Shown: one piece after another, positions 1 through 8,363 of the stretch
How the letters are laid out: every line of letters starts with the position of its first letter
Position numbering within the stretch: the stretch's first letter is position 1
From: JBCCMA01 sp039026595
Lineage (GTDB): Bacteria > Pseudomonadota > Gammaproteobacteria > Steroidobacterales > JBCCMA01
Assembly: GCA_039026595.1 (NCBI GenBank)
Contig: JBCCMA010000037.1
Location: forward strand, 1 to 23,618
Length of the DNA stretch: 23,618 bases
Reading direction: 5' to 3'
Notes under the pieces: generated by a model
What the model was told of the DNA's origin: nothing
Seen by the model: only the letters and a program-made list of their open reading frames with translations
Database searches by the model: none
Position numbers and translations under genes: made by a program

Positions 1-79
1 CACGAGCTACCTGGGTGACATTGACGGGGTTGATTCCATCAACCTGGGGTACCAGTTCAGCGTCGGCGGATACCCTTAA
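1..79 (+). CDS. 3' end of an unidentified protein (partial)
   Basis: The frame beginning at base 2 is open through 25 codons and stops at TAA 77-79. The visible tail ends in INLGYQFSVGGYP. The alternating hydrophobic and polar residues could be the last strand of a beta-barrel or other beta-rich secreted protein, but this is too short to identify a family. It converges with the methyltransferase gene that ends at 85, leaving only five bases between the two stops. The rest of the gene lies outside the window. The call that this is a gene rests only on the open frame and its plausible composition. Confidence 0.4.
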   Translation, partial: TSYLGDIDGVDSINLGYQFSVGGYP

Positions 80-84
80 GCCCG

Positions 85-1113
85 CTAGCGCCGGTGGACG
101 TTCACCAGCGGGGTTTCGAGGTTGGTCAGGTTGAATTTCTTAAGGACCCGCCGTACCAGATTCCCGAATGTCGTGTCCGCGTGCCACGGCTTGTAATACG
201 CGTTGCTGTGCCATTCCCGGATGTGGTGGCAATGGGATGTAACGGTGCTCGCATCTAAAAGGCCTTTCTCGCCGGCCTGCTCGATCGCATACAACGCCTC
301 GATGTAGTACCCGTAAATGCACAGGCAAATGGCTAGCTTGACCAGTTTGTCGACATTGCCGGATTCATAGAGTGCGTCGAATGATCGTACATACAGAACA
401 TCGGCTTCCCACGCCCGCGCTTCGACACTGGGCGAGGTGGTGCGCACACCGAGATCCCCTGAAAGGTAGTTGTGACGCTCACCGTTTTTGGTTCGGTGCG
501 TGGTAACCGGCCAGATATTCACGAGTTCAAATCCGGCATTACTCAGGAAAGAATGCAGATCGTGAAAGGTGGGGTAGCCTTCGCCGCGATCGCGCATTGC
601 GGCTTCGGTTTCGATGCACAACACATTGCCGAGTACGTCCTCGCCGAGTCCCTCCAGGACTTCAAGCTCGCAGCCCTGTATATCGAGTTTCATTAAATCC
701 GGGTCGGTCTCTCCGAGTTGATCCAGTTCTCGCCGGATCGGCTCTGTGGGAACGGTGATGGTTTTGATCGGATAGAGATAACTGTCATTCACGTACTGCT
801 GAAGTAGCGGCGTGTCGGGGTTGAACATCGACGATCCGCTGGGCGCATTGGTCACATACAGCGTGCGATCGCCGCCGTCACGGGTCACCGCCACTGGACG
901 CACTGTGTACATGTGCCCGTTACCGCGCTGGTCGTAGGTGTGCTTGAGGCGCGTGCACGCTTCGGCGTCGGGCTCGAAGCTGACGATGTGCGCAATGCCA
1001 TCGAGTGGCAGCCACGGGGGCGGTATGTCGAAACGTGCGCCAATGTCGATGCCGACAAAACGCCGGTCGCCGAGCAGCCCGCGGATGGACGATTGGATGG
1101 CCGAGAGGTTCAC
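85..1113 (-). CDS. FkbM-family SAM-dependent methyltransferase
   Basis: 342 aa. FkbM-family (Methyltransf_21) enzymes are usually O-methyltransferases acting on sugars, polysaccharides or secondary metabolites. Visible motifs are an N-terminal SAM-binding loop FVGIDIGARFDI (residues 19-30), the acidic strand-2 motif IVSFEPDAEA (43-52), which usually contacts the ribose of SAM, and the family hallmark MKLDIQGCELEVLEGLG (141-157). The C-terminal part, after about residue 235, is helical (SFDALYESGNVDKLVKLAI and onwards) and looks like an added tail beyond the core domain. The start is GTG at 1111-1113, chosen because AGGAGA lies six bases upstream. It is 174 bases downstream of sbtB on the same strand, so it may or may not share that transcript. 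The substrate cannot be told from sequence. Confidence 0.85.
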   Translation of the reverse strand: MNLSAIQSSIRGLLGDRRFVGIDIGARFDIPPPWLPLDGIAHIVSFEPDAEACTRLKHTYDQRGNGHMYTVRPVAVTRDGGDRTLYVTNAPSGSSMFNPDTPLLQQYVNDSYLYPIKTITVPTEPIRRELDQLGETDPDLMKLDIQGCELEVLEGLGEDVLGNVLCIETEAAMRDRGEGYPTFHDLHSFLSNAGFELVNIWPVTTHRTKNGERHNYLSGDLGVRTTSPSVEARAWEADVLYVRSFDALYESGNVDKLVKLAICLCIYGYYIEALYAIEQAGEKGLLDASTVTSHCHHIREWHSNAYYKPWHADTTFGNLVRRVLKKFNLTNLETPLVNVHRR

Positions 1114-1287
1114 GTGGGTTCTCCTGAGTGTCGACGGAGCGTGTTCAGAGTGCGGTGATCAGGCAAGTCGTCGGCCGGCGTATCTTCGACGTGCTGCCGG
1201 GTTTGACTGGAGGGAGTCTGCATCCCGGCCGTCCCTGCGACTGTGTTGCGCTTCTCGTTGCGCGACCGGACGCCCCGGCGTCAGGCG

Positions 1288-1593
1288 CTACTTTTCGGTT
1301 TGACGCACCCAGAGTGCATCCGACACCAGACATAATCCACCGTAGCGTTCCACGATGGGTTGGGCGTGCTCCACAATGGTGCTGACCATATCAGGGTTTT
1401 CGACAGCCACAATAAACACGCAGTTTTCATCCGTGTCCGTGACGTCGTCCGCGCGCCGATAGCCACGATCCCCGCCGCCGCCGGCATTCATAAGGACGGT
1501 GTAGCCGGTAGCGCCGGCCGTCTGTATGACCGAACGCATTCGTTCAAGCTGCGAGCGCTCGACGACGATCTCAATGCGTTTGCACGGCCGCAT
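1288..1593 (-). CDS. sbtB: PII-like regulator of the SbtB type
   Basis: 101 aa, the length of a single PII-like domain. SbtB proteins are trimeric sensors of adenyl nucleotides (cAMP, AMP, ADP, ATP) that bind the bicarbonate transporter SbtA. The sequence opens with a beta strand KRIEIVVE, then a helix and AGATGYTVL, as in SbtB and PII. A glycine-rich T-loop region follows (NAGGGGDRGYRRADD), and then strand CVFIVAVENP with a second helix. The C-terminus ends LWVRQTEK and lacks the C-terminal cysteine pair (R-loop) of cyanobacterial SbtB, so any redox switching tied to that loop is absent. The gene starts 19 bases after the sbtA stop with a strong GGAGG ribosome-binding site. The identification rests on fold-like sequence and on the neighbouring permease. 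Confidence 0.82.
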   Translation of the reverse strand: MRPCKRIEIVVERSQLERMRSVIQTAGATGYTVLMNAGGGGDRGYRRADDVTDTDENCVFIVAVENPDMVSTIVEHAQPIVERYGGLCLVSDALWVRQTEK

Positions 1594-1612
1594 AGCGGGT
1601 ATCCTCCAACGG

Positions 1613-2614
1613 TTAGGGGCCTATCCAGCGTATCAAATGATGAAACAGCGGTATGCCCACGAGGATATTGAACGGAAACGTGACCGCCAAGGCCATTGTC
1701 AGATAAATGCCGGGGTTGGCGCTGGGTAGCGCGAGGCGCATGGCAGCGGGCACAGCGATGTAAGAGGCACTGGCGCCGAGTACGGTCAAAAGCAGGGCAT
1801 CGCCCTCGGCCAGGCCCGCCGCGCTCGATAACGTCAGCGCGACACCGCCATTGACCAACGCAAGACCGAGCGCAAGACCGATCATCTTTGCTGGTGACAC
1901 GGTACCGGGGCCACTATGCGGATCGAGAATATCCCGTAAGCGCCGCGCGGCAACGATGCCCATATCCAGAAGAAAGAGGCATAACATACCCGTGAACGGC
2001 GCTTTGACGAACGGGTGGAGCTGAGCCATTCCGCGCTCTCCGCTGAGCCATCCGATCGCAAGGCTGCCAAGAATCAACACCACTGATCCGTTCAGCAGCG
2101 CTTCGCGCAGGAGTCGGCCCGTTGCCATATCTTCGTCGTGTGCGGACTCGCTTCCGCGACTTGCGCGTCGATAGAGGAATAAACCGACTACAATCGCGGG
2201 TGCTTCCATAATGGCCATGGCCGCCACAAAGTGTCCGCCCCAGGGGATCTCCAGCCCGTCCAGATAATTTGTGGCCGTGACAAACGTGACGGCACTGATC
2301 GAACCGTACGTGGCCGCTATGGCCGCCGCATCGGCGCGATCAAAAAATCGGGCCACCGCCGCGTACACGTACGCGGGCACCACCGCCGCGAGCAGGAAGG
2401 CAGCGCCCAGTGCCACAAAGACGCTCTGCGTAAGGCCGCTCTGCGACAGCGCAACGCCCCCTTTGAAGCCGATCGCAAGCAGGAGATAAACGGAAATGGC
2501 ACGTGCGACCGGATTGGGTATATCCAGGTCCGAGCGCGCAAACGATGCGAACAGCCCCAGGAAAAAAAACAGGAGCGGAGGAGAGGTCAGGTTGGCGAGG
2601 AACGCGTTGGTCAT
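1613..2614 (-). CDS. sbtA: SbtA-like sodium-dependent bicarbonate permease
   Basis: 333 aa, highly hydrophobic, with about ten membrane segments. The N-terminus (LTSPPLLFFFLGLFASF, then SDLDIPNPVARAISVYLLLAIGFKGG) matches the conserved opening of the SbtA/DUF897 family, whose founding cyanobacterial members import bicarbonate with sodium. A second inverted-repeat-like half appears near the C-terminus (MIGLALGLALVNGGVALTLS and onwards). It is slightly shorter than cyanobacterial SbtA (about 370 aa), mainly because the central cytosolic loop is short (YRRASRGSESAHDEDMATG). The ATG at 2612-2614 has no obvious Shine-Dalgarno. The linked sbtB makes the family call much firmer. In a heterotroph the likely role is bicarbonate supply for carboxylases or pH balance, but the substrate is inferred from the family. 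Confidence 0.88.
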   Translation of the reverse strand: MTNAFLANLTSPPLLFFFLGLFASFARSDLDIPNPVARAISVYLLLAIGFKGGVALSQSGLTQSVFVALGAAFLLAAVVPAYVYAAVARFFDRADAAAIAATYGSISAVTFVTATNYLDGLEIPWGGHFVAAMAIMEAPAIVVGLFLYRRASRGSESAHDEDMATGRLLREALLNGSVVLILGSLAIGWLSGERGMAQLHPFVKAPFTGMLCLFLLDMGIVAARRLRDILDPHSGPGTVSPAKMIGLALGLALVNGGVALTLSSAAGLAEGDALLLTVLGASASYIAVPAAMRLALPSANPGIYLTMALAVTFPFNILVGIPLFHHLIRWIGP

Positions 2615-2719
2615 GCGCGGGTCGTCTTATCGGGAGCGCGAATGCTCGCACGGCCAAGGCTTGAGGTGCAACGGGGCCAACAGACGCTGCTAGACTCCGC
2701 GGCTAATGAAACGTGGAGT

Positions 2720-4144
2720 ATGGCGACCTTGAATCTCGACCATCATTACCTGGACGGGCAGTGGCAGCCCTGCACTGGGCCATCGCGTTTCCCCATTATA
2801 AATCCCACTTCAGAGGCCCTGATCGGACACGTGCGTAGCGGCTCGAAAGCGGATGTTGATGCGGCCGTCGGCGCGGCGCGCCGGGCGTTTGGTGACTGGT
2901 CAGAGACGCCACCTGAGACACGCGCAGAGTATCTTGACGCGTTGTTTCGTGAATTGGATGTCCGGGCCGACGAGATTGCAACGTCAATCACAGCCGAGGT
3001 CGGTTCGACCCTGTCGCTGTCGCGCCCCGTACAGGCGGGAGCGGCAATCAGTAAATTTCGTGACAACGCGGCCATCGCGCTCGACTATCCGTTCGAGGAG
3101 TACATCGGTCCGACACCGATTTTGAAAGAACCCGTCGGTGTGGTTGCATGCATCACCCCGTGGAATTTTCCGCTGCTGCAGATTGCCGCCAAGGTCGCGC
3201 CGGCTTTGGCCGCCGGTTGCACCGTCATTCTCAAGCCCAGCGAGCTGGCCCCGACCAACGCAAAGATTCTGGCCGAATGCGTCCACGCGGCGAACCTGCC
3301 GGCCGGCGTCTTCAACCTGGTCTGGGGTGATGGTCCCAACATCGGTCAGCATCTGGTTGCGCATGCTGACGTGGACATGGTGTCGTTCACCGGGTCGACC
3401 GCCGCTGGTCGGACGATCGCAGGCGTCGCCGGACAGACCATCAAGCGGGTCACGATGGAACTCGGCGGCAAGAGCGCCGCGATCGTTTTTGAGGACGCGG
3501 ATCTTGAGCGCGCCGTGTCCGGCGTTCTGGAGACGTGCTTTGTGAACTCTGGGCAGTCGTGCACGGCGCACTCGCGGCTGGTCGTGCCCGAATCACTCGA
3601 GGCGCAGGCTGTCGAAGTGGCCCGGTCGCTGGCCGAGCAGTGGACGTTGGGCGACCCGATGGACGACGCCACGCGCATGGGCCCCGTCATTTCGAATGAC
3701 CAGCGCACGCGCGTTCGCGCATTGATCGAACAGGCTGAGGCGGAGGGCGCGCACGTGGTCACCGGTGGCGCCGCGGCACCCGCCGGTCATTCGTCGGGTT
3801 TTTTCGTCGCCCCGACCGTGCTGTCCAACGTGCGCCCCGATGACACCATCGCCCAGACCGAGGTGTTCGGTCCGGTGCTGAGTGTGCTCACAGCGCGCGA
3901 TGACGACGACGCCGTGCGCATCGCGAATCACACAATCTATGGGTTGTCGGGCGGCGTGTGGTCCGCTGATCGGGACCGAGCGCTCGGCATTGCGCGTCGA
4001 CTTCGAACGGGGACCGTCGAAGTGAACGGCGGCACGTTCAACGGTGCGGCGCCGTTTGGTGGCTATCGTCAGTCGGGTCTGGGCCGCGAAATGGGGCTTT
4101 ACGGGTTCGAGGAATTCCTCGAACTCAAAACGCTGCAAGTGTAG
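2720..4144 (+). CDS. NAD(P)-dependent aldehyde dehydrogenase
   Basis: 474 aa from the chosen start, the normal length for the family. It oxidises an aldehyde to the carboxylic acid. The residues that build the active site are present: TPWNF with Asn149, LKPSE (171-175) for cofactor binding, FTGST (223-227), MELGGK with general-base Glu247, NSGQSC with nucleophile Cys281, and EVFGPVLSV near the C-terminus. The start at 2720 fits family alignments (MATLNLDHHYLDGQW), but its GGAG lies only one base from the ATG. An in-frame ATG at 2642 has a better-spaced GGGAG and would add 26 residues, so the start is uncertain. It is coupled to the following GMC oxidoreductase by a one-base TAGTG overlap, which suggests a two-step alcohol-to-acid pathway. 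The substrate is unknown. Confidence 0.93.
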   Translation: MATLNLDHHYLDGQWQPCTGPSRFPIINPTSEALIGHVRSGSKADVDAAVGAARRAFGDWSETPPETRAEYLDALFRELDVRADEIATSITAEVGSTLSLSRPVQAGAAISKFRDNAAIALDYPFEEYIGPTPILKEPVGVVACITPWNFPLLQIAAKVAPALAAGCTVILKPSELAPTNAKILAECVHAANLPAGVFNLVWGDGPNIGQHLVAHADVDMVSFTGSTAAGRTIAGVAGQTIKRVTMELGGKSAAIVFEDADLERAVSGVLETCFVNSGQSCTAHSRLVVPESLEAQAVEVARSLAEQWTLGDPMDDATRMGPVISNDQRTRVRALIEQAEAEGAHVVTGGAAAPAGHSSGFFVAPTVLSNVRPDDTIAQTEVFGPVLSVLTARDDDDAVRIANHTIYGLSGGVWSADRDRALGIARRLRTGTVEVNGGTFNGAAPFGGYRQSGLGREMGLYGFEEFLELKTLQV

Positions 4145-5733
4145 TGGGCGATCGCACGTTCGATATTGTCATTGTGGGCGGAGGCTCGGCCGGCTGCGTC
4201 GTGGCCGAAACGCTTTCACGCTGTGGTCGGTTCAACGTTTGTCTGATTGAGGCGGGCCCACCGGATCGCGACCCGCGCATCAAGATTCCGTTTGGTCTGA
4301 TCGGCCTGATGAAACACCGGACGTTCGATTGGCGATTTGAAAGCCGAGCGCACGCCCACCTTTCCAATCGGGTGGTGCCGGTGCCGCGCGGTCGTACTCT
4401 CGGCGGGTCTGGGTCGATCAATTCGATGGTGTACATCCGGGGTCGACCAAACGATTACGATCGTTGGGCTGAGCTGGGTGCCACCGGTTGGGGATGGAAG
4501 GAGTGCCTCGCGTGGTTCCGTCGGCAGGAAAACAACGCGCGTCTGCGCGATGACCCGCTGCACGGGGTGGACGGGCCGTTGCACGTACAGGATCTGCCGT
4601 CGCCGCACCCGCTGCTTGAGATCTGGCAGCGTGCGGGTGAGGCCGGCGGAATAGCGCGCAGTTGCGATTTCAACGGACAGTCGCAGGAAGGACTCGGCGT
4701 TTATCAAACCACGATGCGCAACGGGCGGCGCTGGAGCGCGGCCGACGCGTTCCTGAGGCCGGCCACCAAACGCCCCAATCTGACGGTCCTGACCGGTATC
4801 GACATACGTCGCATCGAGTTCGACGGGCGACGCGCTGTGGCGGTCCACGGACGTCGCTCCGAACGCATCGGGATTCGTCAGCATCTCGTTCTGTCGACCG
4901 GTGCAATTGCTTCGCCGGCCCTCCTGATGGCCTCGGGCGTTGGGCCGGGTGATCATTTGCAGTCATTGGGTATCGACGTAGTGCATGACTCGCCGTCCGT
5001 TGGACGAAACTTGCACGACCACCCGGCGGTGGCGGTATTCCACGGGGGAGGGCGGCACGGGTACGGTCTGAGTCTATCGGCATTGCCGTCGCTGATTGCG
5101 GCTCCATTCCAGTACGCATGGCGCCGGCGTGGGCTGTTGGCGTCGAACACCGTCGAGGGCGGCGGATTTGCGAGGTCAGACGCGACGTTGGCTGAGCCGG
5201 ATGTGCAGTTCCACTTAATCCCGGCACGACTCGGACACAAGGGCCGCATGATCGTCACCGGACGGGGCTACTACTGCGATGTCTGCGTCCTGAAGCCAAG
5301 GTCACGCGGCCGATTGATGTTGAAAGACCCGACCGGCGCGCCGGATATCGATTTGAACCTATTGTCGGATCCGCACGACCGCGCGACGTTGTTGCAAGGT
5401 CTGAAGACCCTCCGCGCGCTGCGTGCGTCGCCCGCCTTTGATCCGGTGCGAAGCAAAGAACTGGCGCCGGGTCCCGACGCGGTGTCCGACGAGGCGTTGA
5501 CCGATTACATCCATGCTCGGTTGGGGACGGCTTACCATCCGGTCGGAACCTGTCGCATGGGCAGTGATCCGGAGGCGGTGGTCGCACCGGATCTCTCGGT
5601 GAACGGGCTTGCTAATGTGCGCGTGATCGATGCGTCTGTGATGCCGGAGATCGTTGCGGGCAACACCAATGCACCGACAATGATGCTCGCGGGCAAAGGG
5701 GCTCAGGGAATGTTGGCATCGATCGATGTTTGA
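4144..5733 (+). CDS. GMC-family FAD-dependent alcohol/choline-dehydrogenase-like oxidoreductase
   Basis: 529 aa. GMC enzymes oxidise alcohols, choline or sugars using FAD. The dinucleotide-binding motif IVIVGGGSAGCVVAE lies at residues 8-22. GMC signature 1 is around GRTLGGSGSINSMVYIRG (83-100), and signature 2 around STGAIASPALLMASGVGP (251-268). The C-terminal catalytic pair is His465 (YHPVGTCRMG) and Asn509 (GNTNAPT). The start codon is GTG at 4144-4146, sharing its first base with the TAG of the aldehyde dehydrogenase, so translation is probably coupled. The aldehyde made here would be the substrate of that partner. The order resembles betB-betA, but nothing in the sequence proves choline specificity and no betI or choline transporter is present. 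Its last 31 bases overlap the convergent regulator gene. Confidence 0.93.
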   Translation: MGDRTFDIVIVGGGSAGCVVAETLSRCGRFNVCLIEAGPPDRDPRIKIPFGLIGLMKHRTFDWRFESRAHAHLSNRVVPVPRGRTLGGSGSINSMVYIRGRPNDYDRWAELGATGWGWKECLAWFRRQENNARLRDDPLHGVDGPLHVQDLPSPHPLLEIWQRAGEAGGIARSCDFNGQSQEGLGVYQTTMRNGRRWSAADAFLRPATKRPNLTVLTGIDIRRIEFDGRRAVAVHGRRSERIGIRQHLVLSTGAIASPALLMASGVGPGDHLQSLGIDVVHDSPSVGRNLHDHPAVAVFHGGGRHGYGLSLSALPSLIAAPFQYAWRRRGLLASNTVEGGGFARSDATLAEPDVQFHLIPARLGHKGRMIVTGRGYYCDVCVLKPRSRGRLMLKDPTGAPDIDLNLLSDPHDRATLLQGLKTLRALRASPAFDPVRSKELAPGPDAVSDEALTDYIHARLGTAYHPVGTCRMGSDPEAVVAPDLSVNGLANVRVIDASVMPEIVAGNTNAPTMMLAGKGAQGMLASIDV

Positions 5734-8039
5734 AGCGCAGCCAGTTGCGCGGTGACCGATCGCCGCAACGCGTGCTCGGTGTCGGCATCGGACAGATGAT
5801 CCAGTAACGACTGCCAAATTTCGGAGGCACCCGCAGCGTCACCGCGATCTCGTCGCAGCTCGCCCAGTGCAGCCAGCGATTCGCTCCACACCACCAGATT
5901 ATCGGCGCGGCGTCCGTAGGAAAATCCGGTTTCGGCGAACGCCTGACCGCGGTGGTCCGCAAGCCATCCGTAGTGACGCTCGGCTTCGTCCACGTTGCCT
6001 TGCTCGCGATAGAGATTGGCCAGGCTCTCGTGCGCCTGATACAAGTTCAGCCGGGCCACGAGATCTTCGAGCAACACAACCGCCACGTCGGACTGACCGT
6101 CTGCGCGCGCCAGTTCCGCTTCGGCCAGCGCGAGTTGTTCGTAGGTGCCGCTCTGATTCACATAGTCGGGATGGGCTGTTGCGAAATCGTAGACCGACCG
6201 GGCGCGGTCCAGCTCCCCCGCCCGCGCTGCACGTTTGATCAGGATCGCAAGTTCCGCAAACGGCACCAGATCGCTGTCCGGCGGTGTGGACGCCAACGCG
6301 TTGGTCAGGGTCTCAAGGTGCACGGCGAGGGCGCTCGTATACTCGGCGTCGGACTGCCCAGATCGGCGAACGGCTAACTCGGAAATCGGCAGCGTCAGGG
6401 TGCCCCAGGTCAGCGGTTGGCGCGTCGCCTCGGGCAGGGTGATCTCGCGTAGGGCTCGGTCCGTGAATCCTCGATCAACGTACAGCGTCAGCAGTTTCTT
6501 GTGCGGCTTTCGGAGCGTCTCACGCCGGTTGCCGTCGGGGTAGTAAAGCGCCAGCGCCTCGTCATAGCGGCGCGACGCCGTCAGCGCGTCACCAAGGCCG
6601 AGATTGTAGTAGTGGCCGGCCCGTTCGTGTGCGCGTTCAAAGGAGCCGACCGCGTCCTCGAACCGGCCCAGTCCCAACTGCACGTAGCCGAGATGATAGG
6701 TATTAACCCAATCATCCGGCAGGACCTCAAGCCCGCCAAGATAAGCGTCTCTCGCCGCCGTAAAGTCGTTGCGATAGATCCACTCCACGTTCCCGAGTTC
6801 GTAGTGGGCGCGTACCATCATGGGAAAGGCGCGGCTCAGGAACCGCCAGGCGTCGCGCATTTCATCCGGATGGCCGAAATACGACAACAAGGCACGCACG
6901 TGGTAGCGATCACGATTGGACAGCCGCTCCGGAAGGTTTAGCGCTGACTGCCAGCTTGCCATGGCATCGGCCCGCTCCATATGCGTACCGTAGTGGAGCC
7001 GCCCGCGCAGGATATGCGCCGCGGCCGACTCAGGATCAATGCGAAGCGCCTCGTCGCACAGCGACGCGGCCACGTCGAGTTCGCCCCGGCGCCTGGCCAA
7101 GCGTGCCTTGGCAAAAAAATCGATCGAACTGTAGACGCGCGCGATGGACGTATCCGGCGGCAGGCTGTCGGCCAGCACGGCGGCTGGTTCTTCGCCGAGC
7201 TGTCGGCGAAGACGTTGACTCAGTGCGTTAAGACTGTCGATCAATGCCATCGGTGAACTGGCGACGCTCTGCGCCTCAAACTCGGTTTGCCTTGTCGCCG
7301 GATTGACGACGCGGGAGGTCACCACGAAGCCCCGTTGATCTTGCTGCACCGACGTGTGAATCAACGCGCCCGCATTCTGATTCGCGGCGATGTTGAGGCC
7401 CTGGTCCAGCGTAAGGTTGGAGGCGTCGCTGTCGAACAGACGAAGCCGGGCGCGTCGGATGCTGTCCTCGGGCACGATGTTAAGTTGACGTGACTGCTCC
7501 ATTTGCTCGAACAGGACTTCGAGTACGGTGGGTGCAATCTCAACCTGATCCCCGGGTGTCTCGAAGGTCAGAACAACCGGCTCGTCGGTCACATCAAACG
7601 GCGGTGGTGCGACATCATCCTGGGCCGGCTTCAACCACATCACAAGAGCGATGACGGCGGCGATGCACGCGGCCGCGCCGGCTTGAGCCAGTGCGAAGCT
7701 GGGCCGGCCAGGCGTATCGCTTACGGGTACGACCGGCGCGATCAGTTTGTACCCACGTCCGTGGACCGTGGCGAAGTATCTGGGATCGGTGTGACTGTCG
7801 TCGAAGGCAGCTCGAAGCTTGCTCATGCACGTGTTGAGCACCTCATCGCCCACCACGCGGTCGCGCCACACCGCGTCGAGCAGCGCCTGTCGGCTGACCA
7901 CCTCTCCGGCGTGGTGGGCGAGGAACACCAGCACCTCCATCGACTTGCGTTGCAGTTGGTGCGTCCCGGTGGGTCCCTCGATGGTGTCCTCAAGGCGGTG
8001 GACCTCGAAGTCGCCGACGTTGAACCGATCAAGGTCCAT
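5703..8039 (-). CDS. Membrane-anchored winged-helix (CadC/ToxR-like) regulator with TPR repeats
   Basis: 778 aa. Residues about 8-102 form an OmpR/PhoB-type winged helix with the typical ending YFATVHGRGYKLIAPV, which predicts DNA binding on the cytosolic side. One transmembrane segment follows (about 115-136, AAACIAAVIALVMWL). A predicted periplasmic part begins around 140 with a beta-rich region, then many TPR-like helical pairs from about 300 to 770 (for example AHYELGNVEWIYRND, YHLGYVQLGLGRFEDAV, YNLGLGDALTASRRYDEAL). Proteins with this layout are one-component signal regulators. The start at 8039 is chosen because AGGAAG lies six bases upstream; a 28-residue longer version has no such site. 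The gene diverges from a sigma factor, and the 324-base spacer may hold its targets. The ligand is unknown. Its 3' end overlaps the convergent GMC gene by 31 bases. Confidence 0.88.
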   Translation of the reverse strand: MDLDRFNVGDFEVHRLEDTIEGPTGTHQLQRKSMEVLVFLAHHAGEVVSRQALLDAVWRDRVVGDEVLNTCMSKLRAAFDDSHTDPRYFATVHGRGYKLIAPVVPVSDTPGRPSFALAQAGAAACIAAVIALVMWLKPAQDDVAPPPFDVTDEPVVLTFETPGDQVEIAPTVLEVLFEQMEQSRQLNIVPEDSIRRARLRLFDSDASNLTLDQGLNIAANQNAGALIHTSVQQDQRGFVVTSRVVNPATRQTEFEAQSVASSPMALIDSLNALSQRLRRQLGEEPAAVLADSLPPDTSIARVYSSIDFFAKARLARRRGELDVAASLCDEALRIDPESAAAHILRGRLHYGTHMERADAMASWQSALNLPERLSNRDRYHVRALLSYFGHPDEMRDAWRFLSRAFPMMVRAHYELGNVEWIYRNDFTAARDAYLGGLEVLPDDWVNTYHLGYVQLGLGRFEDAVGSFERAHERAGHYYNLGLGDALTASRRYDEALALYYPDGNRRETLRKPHKKLLTLYVDRGFTDRALREITLPEATRQPLTWGTLTLPISELAVRRSGQSDAEYTSALAVHLETLTNALASTPPDSDLVPFAELAILIKRAARAGELDRARSVYDFATAHPDYVNQSGTYEQLALAEAELARADGQSDVAVVLLEDLVARLNLYQAHESLANLYREQGNVDEAERHYGWLADHRGQAFAETGFSYGRRADNLVVWSESLAALGELRRDRGDAAGASEIWQSLLDHLSDADTEHALRRSVTAQLAALQTSIDANIP

Positions 8040-8363
8040 TTTTTTCTTCCTTTTTATCGAGCGGCGGGCGTCCAGCCCCAGGGCCGCCCGCAGAAAGTAT
8101 GGGGCGATTGCCGCACGAAGCAAAGTGGCGCTACGGGCGGAAAAACCGCGGTGGAGGCGCGCGCATGCACCGAATAGGTGCGATTTGGTTGATTTTTGAT
8201 CAGGAAAGGCGGGGTTTAGGTCGAGTTAAGGCGAATTTAGACAGAGGTTTGCTCAAAAACAGGTGTCGATTGCCCGTCGTCGGGATCGTGGGGTCCATGC
8301 CGAACGGCGCGGTTCTGACCGTCCGATCGTGTTCAGGGCAAACCAGAAGGACAACTCGACACC
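8040..8363. promoter_or_regulatory. Divergent intergenic region between TPR regulator and sigma factor
   Basis: 324 bases with no convincing gene. It must carry the promoters of the divergent regulator and sigma-factor genes, but I see no near-consensus -35/-10 pair on either strand. Visible structure includes a small hairpin (GCACC at 8167-8171 and GGTGC at 8177-8181) followed by a T-rich stretch. There is also a helically phased set of similar pentamers: TTTAG at 8215, GTTAA at 8225 and TTTAG at 8236. Direct repeats spaced 10-11 bases are the kind of site bound by OmpR-type winged helices, so self-regulation by the adjacent gene is possible. That is inference only. Confidence 0.4.

Noticed and set aside
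2231..2719. Upstream extension of the aldehyde dehydrogenase frame
   Set aside because: The extension runs antisense through sbtA, is low-complexity and Arg/Gln/Glu-rich, and is absent from the family. Only the ATG at 2642 remains a serious alternative start.
2720..5733. betB-betA choline-to-betaine operon
   Set aside because: Gene order is reminiscent, but the aldehyde-dehydrogenase active-site context (NSGQSCTAHSR) is not the usual betaine-aldehyde type and no betI or transporter is present.
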